Source: JAZNOL01 sp045580815
GTDB lineage: Bacteria; Bacillota; Clostridia; RUG12999
Assembly: GCA_045580815.1 (NCBI GenBank)
Contig: JAZNOL010000038.1
Location: forward strand, 1 to 28,282
Reading direction: 5' to 3'
DNA: 28,282 nucleotides
Positions 6,593-13,042 of this stretch are shown here, one piece after another (within the stretch, counting starts at the first letter, position 1; each line of letters starts with the position of its first letter). The notes under the pieces are model-generated. The model saw only the letters and a list, made by a program, of their open reading frames with translations. It did no database searches and was not told the origin of the DNA. A program made the translations under genes and the position numbers.

Positions 6593-7164
6593 ATTTCGTC
6601 AAGTGTAAGATAATATGCCGGAATAAAATGCTTCATAAAATAATTAGCCTCCGGCAGATTCATCTTTTCAACAGATTTTTTTAAAGTTTCTTCGGCGTTT
6701 TTAAACTCACCGTTGCCGCTTTTTGATTCTTCAATACATTTGATGTATGCACTGATTTTGTCGGCAGCTTTTACCAAAACACCATTTTCGCCGCATTCAC
6801 CGTCAAAAATATCTTTATAAGTGCTTCTCATATCTTCGGGCAACTTTTCTAAAATTTTGTTTTTTGCGGCATGCTCAATGTCTTTGAATGCGGAGATAAT
6901 CTCGCTGTTCTGATATTTAACCGGAGTAGGTAAATCGCCTGTAAAAATCTCGCTTATATCATGATACATTGCAATTACTGCAATACGGTCAGCATTGTAA
7001 TTTTTGCCAAACATGCTGTTGCCGATAACGGCAAGTGCATGGGCAATAACCGCAACATCAAAGCTGTGTTGCTGAACATTTTCATCCAGAGTGTTTTTCA
7101 TAAGTCCCCAGCGGTGGATATATTTCATACGGGAGGCAAGGGCATAAAAATTGTAAGTTTCCAT
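6589..7164 (-). CDS. yfbR: HD-domain 5'-deoxynucleotidase, YfbR-like
   Basis: A 191-residue HD-superfamily metal phosphohydrolase very similar in layout to E. coli YfbR. It has N-terminal FYALASRMKYIHRW, the metal ligand histidine in QQHSFDVAV (H33), the HD pair at 68-69 in MYHDISE, and GDLPTPVKY. The conserved end is YLTLDEI. YfbR dephosphorylates deoxynucleoside 5'-monophosphates. The start is taken as METYNF at 7164. An in-frame ATG at 7176 lies in the repeat element R1, which covers the normal ribosome-site position, so the true start is uncertain by four codons. It is first in a tightly overlapping set with tadA and the radical SAM gene. Confidence 0.88.
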   Translation of the reverse strand: METYNFYALASRMKYIHRWGLMKNTLDENVQQHSFDVAVIAHALAVIGNSMFGKNYNADRIAVIAMYHDISEIFTGDLPTPVKYQNSEIISAFKDIEHAAKNKILEKLPEDMRSTYKDIFDGECGENGVLVKAADKISAYIKCIEESKSGNGEFKNAEETLKKSVEKMNLPEANYFMKHFIPAYYLTLDEI

Positions 7165-7167
7165 AAA

Positions 7168-7345
7168 AATTTCCATAGCCTTTCTGCCCACAAATAGCAA
7201 TTAAAATCATACACACATTTCTTTGTGGGCAGAAGAGGCGTATAATGGAAATTTATGCACATCGCCGCTTCGTGCCTTCCGGCACGAAAATTCGGCGGTG
7301 CAATAAAATTTTGCCGAAGGCATTAACGTGATTTTTCACGTTAAT
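7168..7345. repeat. Multi-hairpin repeat element, copy R1
   Basis: A 178-bp copy of a repeat also present at 9068-9242. It has three consecutive inverted repeats. First, arms containing ATTTCCAT and TCTGCCCAC, 28 bases long on one side, around a variable ~30-base centre. Second, a nested stem of GCAC-TCGCCG and TTCGTGCC with their complements. Third, TTAACGTGA-TTTT-TCACGTTAA. The stems are conserved between copies while loops differ. It fills the whole gap from 7 bases after the YcxB-like gene's stop to the fourth codon before the YfbR start. Confidence 0.85.
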
Positions 7346-7351
7346 AAATCC

Positions 7352-7975
7352 TTATCTTTTGAAAAGTCCCAGAAGTGACATTATTGAAATTGTTAGCCCG
7401 AAAACCGTAACAAGCGTCACAAAGCCGGACACAATCAGCTTGCCAAAGGTGGGATTTTCCGGATTGCGACGTTTTTTGCGGGGCATTGACATACGCACCG
7501 AATGGACAAATTTTTTCTGCTCGCTGTCAAGCTGACGTTTTGGCAGAATTATTGTGTTGTTTTTTGTAATCGAAAAATAAAAATATCCCGGTGTTTCCCA
7601 TATGGAATGAAGATTATCAATGGTAATATCCGATGTTGCACCCGTTGATTTTTCGATGTGAATCGTATCTTTTTCTACAGTAAGCAGAGGAGTTCTGCCG
7701 TAGTATGAACCGCCTTTGTAATCAGCTTCTGCATTTTTGGGCAAAACGCGGAAAATCAGATTAATATGAAGAGCAAGCGGAACAACAGACAATGCCATAA
7801 CAAGCAGACCTATCTCTGCAATATTTCGCAAATAAATCATAATTATCGGCAAAGCTATTGAAAATATAAGTGATATAAGTTTAGGCACACTACCTAAAAT
7901 ACCGGTAAGTGCCAGAATAAGCAGGTCGTTTTTTGTTACCTGCAAATTAACCTGAACTTTGTTTGTGTCAGTCAT
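7352..7975 (-). CDS. YcxB-like membrane protein with PH-like domain
   Basis: A 207-residue protein. Two membrane segments lie near residues 16-36 and 45-70, then a soluble domain with GRTPLLTVEKDTIHIEK...NLHSIWETPGYFYFSI typical of YcxB-like, PH-fold C-terminal domains. A final hydrophobic segment (LIVSGFVTLVTVFGLTISIM) ends the protein. The function of the family is unknown. Its ATG overlaps the rlmB stop region by eight bases, so it is co-transcribed and probably translationally coupled with rlmB. The pairing with a methyltransferase looks incidental. Confidence 0.65.
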   Translation of the reverse strand: MTDTNKVQVNLQVTKNDLLILALTGILGSVPKLISLIFSIALPIIMIYLRNIAEIGLLVMALSVVPLALHINLIFRVLPKNAEADYKGGSYYGRTPLLTVEKDTIHIEKSTGATSDITIDNLHSIWETPGYFYFSITKNNTIILPKRQLDSEQKKFVHSVRMSMPRKKRRNPENPTFGKLIVSGFVTLVTVFGLTISIMSLLGLFKR

Positions 7976-8717
7976 TTAAAAAGGACCCCCTTTGTCTTAC
8001 GGCTTCAAAAAGAACTATTCCTGCGGCAACAGAAGCATTGAGAGACTGTACCGCCGGAGACATTGGAATTTTTATTAAAAAGTCGCATTTTTCTTTTAAA
8101 ATACGACTCATTCCGCTACCCTCACTGCCAACAATAAGTGCGGCAGAATCTTTTAAATCGCTGTCGAAATGTGTACGGCTGTGAGGCTCAAGAGCTGTGC
8201 CGAAAATCCACACACCCTGCTGTTTTAAATATTCAACGGTAGAAGAAAGGTTTACCGTCTTTGCAATTTTTATAAGAGAAACCGTGCCGGCAGAAGCCTT
8301 TTCAACAGTTTCGTTAATGCCAACACTACGATGCTTGGGAATAATAACACCATGGGCTCCGCAAGCGGCGGCACTACGGATAATTGCCCCCATGTTGTGA
8401 GGGTCGGTTATACCGTCTAAAATTACAATAAGAGGCTTTTCGCCCTTTTCACGGGCATCATCTAAAATATCGTCAACAGAAACGTAGGTAACAGCGGCAC
8501 AAACAGCAATAATTCCCTGATGTGCACCGGTTTTGCTCATTTCGTCAAGTTTGCGGCGGTCAACCTCTGACACAACCAGCTTTTTTTCTTTTGCAAGGCG
8601 CACCAGGCTGCCCAAACGTGCGTCACCGTCTTTCAAGACAAACAGCTTGTCTATGCTTCTGCCTGAAGAAATGGCTTCTTTAACAGGATTGCGCCCTTCT
8701 ATCTGATAAATTTCCAA
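7968..8717 (-). CDS. rlmB: TrmH/SpoU-family RNA 2'-O-methyltransferase (RlmB type)
   Basis: A 249-residue SPOUT methyltransferase with an N-terminal RNA-binding substrate domain (IEGRNPVKEAI). The three catalytic motifs are NMGAIIRSA (108-116), IVGSEGSGM (195-203) and SLNASVAAG near 225-233, which form the SAM-binding trefoil knot. RlmB methylates G2251 of 23S rRNA, and the length is as expected. The family also contains tRNA-acting members, so the exact target is an inference. The start codon is TTG at 8717, chosen because AAAGGAG lies nine bases upstream and the N-terminus aligns with the family. It follows the DRTGG gene by 14 bases. Confidence 0.9.
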   Translation of the reverse strand: MEIYQIEGRNPVKEAISSGRSIDKLFVLKDGDARLGSLVRLAKEKKLVVSEVDRRKLDEMSKTGAHQGIIAVCAAVTYVSVDDILDDAREKGEKPLIVILDGITDPHNMGAIIRSAAACGAHGVIIPKHRSVGINETVEKASAGTVSLIKIAKTVNLSSTVEYLKQQGVWIFGTALEPHSRTHFDSDLKDSAALIVGSEGSGMSRILKEKCDFLIKIPMSPAVQSLNASVAAGIVLFEAVRQRGSFLND

Positions 8718-8731
8718 AGCAAAAATCTCCT

Positions 8732-9064
8732 TTAATCCAAAATGCTTTTTCCAATAAAATATGCGGTTTCAAACGCAGTCTTTGAAGTGGAAAGAATAAC
8801 AACCCCGTGCTCGTTTGCACGGTCAATTGTAGGCTGCTCAACAGGAATATCCTCAGGCACGATTACGCAGGCACATTCTGCAAGAGAAGCCACCGCAATA
8901 ACGTTGATATTTGTCTGCACAGTAATCCATGCATCGCCCTTTTTAGCCTTTGCCATAACAAAGCTGAGCATATCACAAAGATAGCAGTCTTCAATTTCGG
9001 CGTCCATGTTGCCGGTTGTAAGAACTTTCATATTAAGCCCGTCTGTAAGAGTTTGTACTGTCAT
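8732..9064 (-). CDS. DRTGG-domain protein
   Basis: A 110-residue single-domain protein. The pattern MDAEIEDCYLCDMLSFVMAKAKKGDAWITVQTN...NVIAVASLAECACVIVPE matches the small free-standing DRTGG-domain proteins of Clostridia. Those are often encoded near hydrogenase/ferredoxin gene sets with PHP and sensor-like proteins. No such neighbours are visible here. It is the first gene after the leftward promoter at 9275-9303, with a ~200-base leader containing repeat R2. The start is taken as MTVQTL at 9064; an ATG 12 bases upstream (9076) is part of the repeat. The biochemical role is unknown; a nucleotide-binding regulatory domain is the usual proposal. Confidence 0.75.
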   Translation of the reverse strand: MTVQTLTDGLNMKVLTTGNMDAEIEDCYLCDMLSFVMAKAKKGDAWITVQTNINVIAVASLAECACVIVPEDIPVEQPTIDRANEHGVVILSTSKTAFETAYFIGKSILD

Positions 9065-9067
9065 GGT

Positions 9068-9242
9068 AATTTCCATAGCCTTTCTGCCCACAAACAGTAA
9101 TTAAATAAATACGCATCGCTCCGTGGGCAGAAGAGGCGTATAATGGAAATTATGCACATCGCCGCTTCGTGCCGTAATGGCACGAAAATTCGGCGGTGCA
9201 TTAAATCCCGCCGGAGGCATTAACGTGATTTTTCACGTTAAT
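9068..9242. repeat. Multi-hairpin repeat element, copy R2
   Basis: A 175-bp copy matching R1 (7168-7345), with the same three inverted repeats in the same order and orientation relative to the downstream leftward gene. Loop sequences and the central ~30 bases differ, while the stem arms are nearly unchanged. This suggests selection on structure, or recent mobility. The end nearest the gene supplies AGAAAGGCTATGGAAAT, placing a ribosome-site-like sequence and an ATG inside the first helix. Confidence 0.85.
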
Positions 9243-9274
9243 CCTCCTCGGATTATTAAATATGTAATATTACT

Positions 9275-9303
9275 ATTATATAACATTTTTTTGCGCTTGT
9301 CAA
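9275..9303 (-). promoter_or_regulatory. Promoter of the DRTGG-rlmB leftward operon
   Basis: Consensus minus-strand TTGACA (9303-9298), 17-base spacer with a seven-A tract, TATAAT (9280-9275). Transcription should start near 9268 and run through R2 into the DRTGG gene. The rightward ylmC gene begins 43 bases away, so the region is divergent. Confidence 0.85.
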
Positions 9304-9345
9304 CGTATAATTATACTGTAAATATAAAATTTTGGCGGTGAAAGT

Positions 9346-9591
9346 TTGAATAAAGCGGCAGATTTCAGAAACAAAGAGGTAATAAACGTAAACGACGGTA
9401 AACGTCTCGGATTTGTGAGCGATGTGGATATAAATTTTGAAAAGGGGACGATTGAAGCAATAATTGTGCCCGGTCCGTCGGGAATAATAAATCTTATTGC
9501 CGGCAAGGCAAAAGGGGATTATATTATTCCGTGGAACAAAATAACAAAAGTTGGAGAGGATATAATTTTAGTTGAATATACGGTAAATTGA
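9346..9591 (+). CDS. ylmC: YlmC/YmxH-family PRC-barrel protein
   Basis: An 81-residue single PRC-barrel domain with the pattern FRNKEVINVNDGKRLGFVSDVDIN, a GTIEAIIVPG strand, and IIPWNKITKVGEDIILVEY. This is the layout of the YlmC/YmxH sporulation-associated family of Bacilli and Clostridia. The fold binds RNA or protein partners in other PRC proteins, but the role here is not established. The start is TTG at 9346, preceded by GGCGGTGAAAG, a weak ribosome site. It is a single-gene unit; the next promoter starts 30 bases after its stop. The presence of the gene fits a spore-forming ancestry. Confidence 0.85.
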   Translation: MNKAADFRNKEVINVNDGKRLGFVSDVDINFEKGTIEAIIVPGPSGIINLIAGKAKGDYIIPWNKITKVGEDIILVEYTVN

Positions 9592-9620
9592 GAATTAACT
9601 TGATAAATGACAAAAAACAC

Positions 9621-9649
9621 TTGCAAATGGCAAAAAAATGTGATAAAAT
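9621..9649 (+). promoter_or_regulatory. Promoter of the structured RNA ahead of the stalk-domain gene
   Basis: TTGCAA (9621-9626), 17-base spacer with seven A's and TGTGA, TAAAAT (9644-9649). The predicted start near 9656 coincides with the first base of the long RNA helix at 9657. Confidence 0.75.
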
Positions 9650-9656
9650 AATAATT

Positions 9657-9811
9657 GCCAAGCCAATTGAATATTCTTTATCACAGGTGTGTATTTTAGA
9701 AACGTAAAAAATACACGCTCTGTTAAGATATGCACTTGTGATGAGAGTATGTTGGCTTGGCGGCCGGAGCTGTGTGTTTTTTGGTGCACAGTTTTGGCTG
9801 TGCACTTTTTT
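9657..9811 (+). ncRNA. Structured RNA with antiterminator/terminator (leader or 6S-like RNA)
   Basis: The 5' end GCCAAGCCAA (9657-9666) pairs exactly with TTGGCTTGGC (9752-9761). Inside this, TATCACAGGTG (9679-9689) pairs with the CACTTGTGATG region (9733-9743), and a hairpin GTGTATTTT/AAAATACAC lies at 9689-9716. Two mutually exclusive elements follow: CUGUGU (9770-9775) with GCACAG (9786-9791), versus the terminator GUGCACAG/CUGUGCAC (9784-9805) plus six U's. A closed rod with internal loop and a strong promoter recalls 6S RNA. The competing hairpins before a gene argue for an attenuator instead. No riboswitch class was recognised. Confidence 0.6.
9784..9811 (+). terminator. Intrinsic terminator ending the structured RNA
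   Basis: GTGCACAG, a TTTTGG loop, CTGTGCAC, then TTTTTT. It is a perfect 8-bp stem with a U-tract, located 84 bases upstream of the stalk-domain gene's start codon. Confidence 0.85.
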
Positions 9812-9894
9812 GTTTAATTAACAAAAAGGAGGGAGAGCATATCACAAGTGACAAAAAGTGCGTAAAAATTTATAAGCAAAAGGAGAAATGTAAA

Positions 9895-10629
9895 ATGAAA
9901 AAATTTATTTGTGGATTTTTAGCAGGTGCTATGATTTTCGGTGCAATTGGTACATTTGCAGCTAGTTATGTTGCGGAACAAGCGAGTTTTAAGGTGATGG
10001 TAAACGGAAGCGAATTTGTTTCAGACAAACCGATAGTCGCAATTGACGGCAGTACATATCTGCCCCTTAAAGCAATAGGAGAAGTGCTTCATGTTCCAGT
10101 TAAATGGAACGATCAGTTGCATCAGGTTGAAGTCGGAAGTTCAGCTCCTGTTGCAGAAAAGGGCGAATATTCGAGAAACAATCCGGCACCGATTAATACT
10201 ATGCAAATGTACACAAAAACAAGTGATTGGTTTGAAGAAGATAACTATACCGTTGCTGTAAGAGTTATGGAAACAATTAGAGGTGAAGCGGCGTGGACAA
10301 AGATTAAAGAAGCAAATATGTTTAACAGAGAAGCACCTGCAGGGTATGAATATATATTAGCAAAAATTGCATATTCTGTAAACGACACTAAATCTGATTT
10401 TGCAGTTAATGTATCCGAATATAATTTTGTGGCATTCAGTTCGAACAATGAAGAAATGGATAGAGCATCGGTGGTTGACCCGGAACCAGTGTTAGATGGT
10501 AAACTTTATAAAGGCGGAAATACTGAGGGTTGGATTTCAGTGCTTGTGAAAACTGACGATGCAAATCCAAAACTTGCATATGGTCTTGATTATAATGGTA
10601 CAGGCGGCATCTGGTTTGCACTTAAATAA
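9895..10629 (+). CDS. Exported protein with copper-amine-oxidase-type stalk domain
   Basis: A 244-residue protein. The N-terminal signal sequence MKKFICGFLAGAMIFGAIGTFAA is followed by one stalk-type repeat domain at about residues 30-82 (VMVNGSEFVSDKPIVAIDGSTYLPLKAIGEVL). A C-terminal beta-rich domain at ~100-244 (YILAKIAYSVNDTKSDFAVNVSEYNFVAF...) resembles DUF4352/immunoprotection-like folds. Such proteins act outside the membrane, often bound to the cell wall, and are not oxidases. The ATG at 9895 is supported by AAAGGAG and by the signal peptide. An upstream TTG in frame (9757) would run through the attenuator stem and is rejected. Expression should depend on read-through of the terminator at 9784-9811, or on an unseen promoter. 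Confidence 0.75.
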   Translation: MKKFICGFLAGAMIFGAIGTFAASYVAEQASFKVMVNGSEFVSDKPIVAIDGSTYLPLKAIGEVLHVPVKWNDQLHQVEVGSSAPVAEKGEYSRNNPAPINTMQMYTKTSDWFEEDNYTVAVRVMETIRGEAAWTKIKEANMFNREAPAGYEYILAKIAYSVNDTKSDFAVNVSEYNFVAFSSNNEEMDRASVVDPEPVLDGKLYKGGNTEGWISVLVKTDDANPKLAYGLDYNGTGGIWFALK

Positions 10630-10640
10630 CATATTTGAAT

Positions 10641-10670
10641 AAAAATGCCGTGTTCTTGCACGGCATTTTT
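10641..10670 (+). terminator. Terminator of the stalk-domain gene
   Basis: AAAAATGCCGTG pairs with CACGGCATTTTT around a six-base loop, 11 bases after the stop codon. Confidence 0.9.
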
Positions 10671-10732
10671 CTATTGTGAAACATTTTCATAACATTGTTA
10701 AAAAGTTGATATACTTTTTGGAGTTTGAAGTA

Positions 10733-10761
10733 TTGACAAAAACAGAAAATAGGCTTATAAT
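10733..10761 (+). promoter_or_regulatory. Promoter of the aldolase-peptidase-sialidase cluster
   Basis: TTGACA (10733-10738), 17-base spacer, TATAAT (10756-10761); the first gene starts 35 bases downstream. Both boxes are consensus. Confidence 0.85.
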
Positions 10762-10796
10762 TTACTGTAATATTAACTATTAAAGAGGTAAGCAGT

Positions 10797-11579
10797 ATGA
10801 GTATGCTTAAAGACAGAATAAAAAACAAAGAGCTTCTATGCGGAACGCATATAAATATAAATGACCCCAGTGTAGGCGTTATTGTGGGAAAACTTGGTTT
10901 TGACTACATATGGATTGACATGGAACACAGCTATCTTTCTTATGAAAATCTGCTTAATCACATCATCGCTATTCAGGGTTGCGGAACACCTGTTATCGTG
11001 CGTATTCCCATGCACGATTTCACGGCGGCTAAAAAAATTATTGAAATGGGTCCCGACGGAGTGGTTTTCCCCATGGTGAGAAGCAAGGAGGAAGCAGACG
11101 AGCTGATTTCCTACACACTTTATCCGCCCCACGGCACAAGAGGTTTCGGACCTCATAATGCTGTCGGTTTCGGAAATTTCGACACAAAAGAATATGTTGC
11201 AAACAACCACAAAGAAATGTGCCGTTTTATCCAGATTGAGCACAAAGACCTTGTGGACGACCTTGAAAATGTTATTCAGAACCCATATATTGACGGTTAT
11301 ATTTTTGGTGCAAATGACCTTTCCGGCTCAATCGGCGAGCTTATGAACACCTTTGGCGAAAACACCCAGGCACTTATTAAAAAGTCCATAGAAATCCTCA
11401 AAAAGCACGACAAATATATAGGTATTTCCATTGGGGAAAACGAGGGCGAAATTATTGAAAAATGGCATGATTTAGGCATACAGATGATTTCGTCAAACTC
11501 TGATTTCAGATGCATTTACGGCAAATCAAAAGAAACCCTTGACAATCTTAAAAAATTCCATATCAGCAAAGGAGAATAA
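10797..11579 (+). CDS. HpcH/HpaI-family aldolase
   Basis: A 260-residue TIM-barrel class II aldolase. Visible marks are IWIDMEHS (catalytic-type His near residue 44), VIVRIP (Arg 69), GPDGVVFPMV, FIQIEH (Glu 148) and GANDLS (171-176, metal-binding Asp). Family members cleave or form 2-keto-3-deoxy sugar acids or 4-hydroxy-2-oxoacids with Mg or Mn. The closest named activities are 2-keto-3-deoxy-L-rhamnonate or 2-dehydro-3-deoxyglucarate aldolase; the substrate here is not determined. ATG at 10797 has GAGG upstream. It is followed two bases later by the M14 peptidase gene, so the two form one operon. Confidence 0.85.
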   Translation: MSMLKDRIKNKELLCGTHININDPSVGVIVGKLGFDYIWIDMEHSYLSYENLLNHIIAIQGCGTPVIVRIPMHDFTAAKKIIEMGPDGVVFPMVRSKEEADELISYTLYPPHGTRGFGPHNAVGFGNFDTKEYVANNHKEMCRFIQIEHKDLVDDLENVIQNPYIDGYIFGANDLSGSIGELMNTFGENTQALIKKSIEILKKHDKYIGISIGENEGEIIEKWHDLGIQMISSNSDFRCIYGKSKETLDNLKKFHISKGE

Positions 11580-11581
11580 AT

Positions 11582-12775
11582 ATGGCGTATCTGACAGGAC
11601 AGACCGAGCAAGGCAATTTAGAAATTGCAGAGCTTAAAAACGGCGTTTTTGAATGTGCGCCTTATGTGCCGTACCGGATTAAAAAAATCGGTAAAACAAA
11701 CACATGGCATATGCTTCACATGAAAGCCGTGGGCAAAAAAGGCGAAAAAATCAAAGTTCGCATAACATGGCCATCTTTTGACCCCGACCTTGTGCCTGAT
11801 GAAATTAAAAATCAGCCTAACTACGAAATTGACTGGGAATCCTTTGTGACAGCGGCTCGTGACGTTATTTTCACAAGCGATGACCGTGTAAACTGGCACA
11901 GAATTGACGAGGCAGTTTTAGACGGAAACTCCATTTATTTTGAAACGGAGCTTCTTGCGGACGAAAGCTATTTCACCGTAACGCTGTATTATACAATCGC
12001 TAACTATAAAAACCTTATTGACATGGTAAAAGACAACGAATTTGTAAAAACCGAAATTATCGGCACAGATAACGGCGGCGACGAGATTTATGCGTTTACC
12101 GTTACGGATTTTTCCTGTCCCGATGAAGAAAAAATCGCTGTTCATCTGCAGGGTGCACAGCATTGCAGTGAGTTCAACGGTGCGCATCTTTGTGATTTTA
12201 TGATACGGTATCTGTCAGGCGATGGCGGCGCAAAAGAACTGCTTAAAAAATACATATTCACATTTATTCCGGTTACAAGCGTCACAAGCTGGCGGCTGGG
12301 GCTTGACGTGCACAGTTCGGGTAAAAATCCTAACCGTGACTGGGTTGATAAAGAGCTTGAATCCACAAAAGCCATACACAAATTTTTAAGCAATCTTAAA
12401 AATAAACCGGAACTTCTGCTTGATATTCACAGCGGGCTTGCCAACTACGGCAGATGGGATATTTGCCAGGCACTTAATGTCAATACAAATTTAAGCGAAG
12501 ATGTGCAGGCGGAACTGAAACGGTTTTTCGATATTGTTTACGAAAACTGCAGTTTTCTGCCGGAAGCAGAGCATTACTGGCTTGATCCCTGTGACGATAC
12601 AATGTTTGACGGCTACGGCTCGCAGTACGGTCAGACACATACAATGGAAATTTCTCATTATGCAATGTATGACAGAGAATCAGGCAGACACTTCCCCATT
12701 GACCAGAAGGGCATAAACCGCTTTGCTTGTCAGTTGCCCCACGCAATCGACCTATTTTTTGAAACAAAGAAATGA
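11582..12775 (+). CDS. M14-family zinc carboxypeptidase-like protein
   Basis: A 397-residue protein with an N-terminal beta-sandwich of about 140 residues, like the N-domain of cytosolic carboxypeptidases. A carboxypeptidase domain follows. The zinc motif is QHCSE (H194, E197), then NPNRDW (249-254) and LLDIHSG with the third ligand H283. A late TMEISHY places the probable catalytic Glu at 356. No signal peptide is visible, so it is probably cytoplasmic. Such enzymes can act as carboxypeptidases or deacylases on amino-acid conjugates. Its position between an aldolase and a sialidase-like gene suggests a role in breaking down a glycoconjugate, which is an inference. Confidence 0.8.
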   Translation: MAYLTGQTEQGNLEIAELKNGVFECAPYVPYRIKKIGKTNTWHMLHMKAVGKKGEKIKVRITWPSFDPDLVPDEIKNQPNYEIDWESFVTAARDVIFTSDDRVNWHRIDEAVLDGNSIYFETELLADESYFTVTLYYTIANYKNLIDMVKDNEFVKTEIIGTDNGGDEIYAFTVTDFSCPDEEKIAVHLQGAQHCSEFNGAHLCDFMIRYLSGDGGAKELLKKYIFTFIPVTSVTSWRLGLDVHSSGKNPNRDWVDKELESTKAIHKFLSNLKNKPELLLDIHSGLANYGRWDICQALNVNTNLSEDVQAELKRFFDIVYENCSFLPEAEHYWLDPCDDTMFDGYGSQYGQTHTMEISHYAMYDRESGRHFPIDQKGINRFACQLPHAIDLFFETKK

Positions 12776-12788
12776 TTTTATAAATTTG

Positions 12789-12990
12789 CACCATCCCTTG
12801 CCTCCCTCTGACGAGGGAGGTGGGTTTTGCGGAGCAAAACTCGGAGGGAGAGAAGTAAAGACTACCCCTCCGGCATTTTCTTTGTAAAAATGCCACCTCA
12901 CTGCGGTTCGGTCGCATACGGCTCTGACAATTCCCGGAATTGTCATTCACTACCGTGTGAGCTTTGCACCCCTGACAAGGGGAGACAAGA
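12789..12990. repeat. Composite palindromic repeat element
   Basis: About 200 bp packed with hairpins between the peptidase and sialidase-like genes. They include CCTCCCTC-TGAC-GAGGGAGG (12801-12820), GTTTTGC-GGA-GCAAAAC, GGAGGG/CCCTCC, GGCATTTT/AAAAATGCC (12872-12894), GACAATTCC-C-GGAATTGTC (12926-12944) and CCCCT-GACA-AGGGG (12969-12982). From general knowledge, GAGGGAGG-type dispersed repeats are common between genes in gut Clostridia. Its higher GC than the neighbours fits an inserted element. It probably interrupts an operon, because the same-strand genes on both sides look related. Confidence 0.75.
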
Positions 12991-13042
12991 GAATACACAA
13001 ACTTTTTGTTATATTACCCACAACTACAAAGGAGACAAACCT

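Noticed and set aside
9657..9811. Firm assignment as 6S RNA
   Set aside because: The rod shape fits, but the competing antiterminator and terminator before a gene, and the same core in the SLOG leader, fit an attenuator better. I could not confirm a 6S consensus by eye.
9757..9894. N-terminal extension of the stalk-domain protein from a TTG at 9757
   Set aside because: It would be encoded by the terminator and antiterminator stems and gives no signal peptide at its start. The ATG at 9895 has a good ribosome site and a proper signal sequence.
12827..13042. Extension of the sialidase-like gene upstream of 13043
   Set aside because: The extra 72 codons are encoded by the palindromic repeat. 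AAAGGAG before 13043 and the propeller N-terminus support the shorter form.
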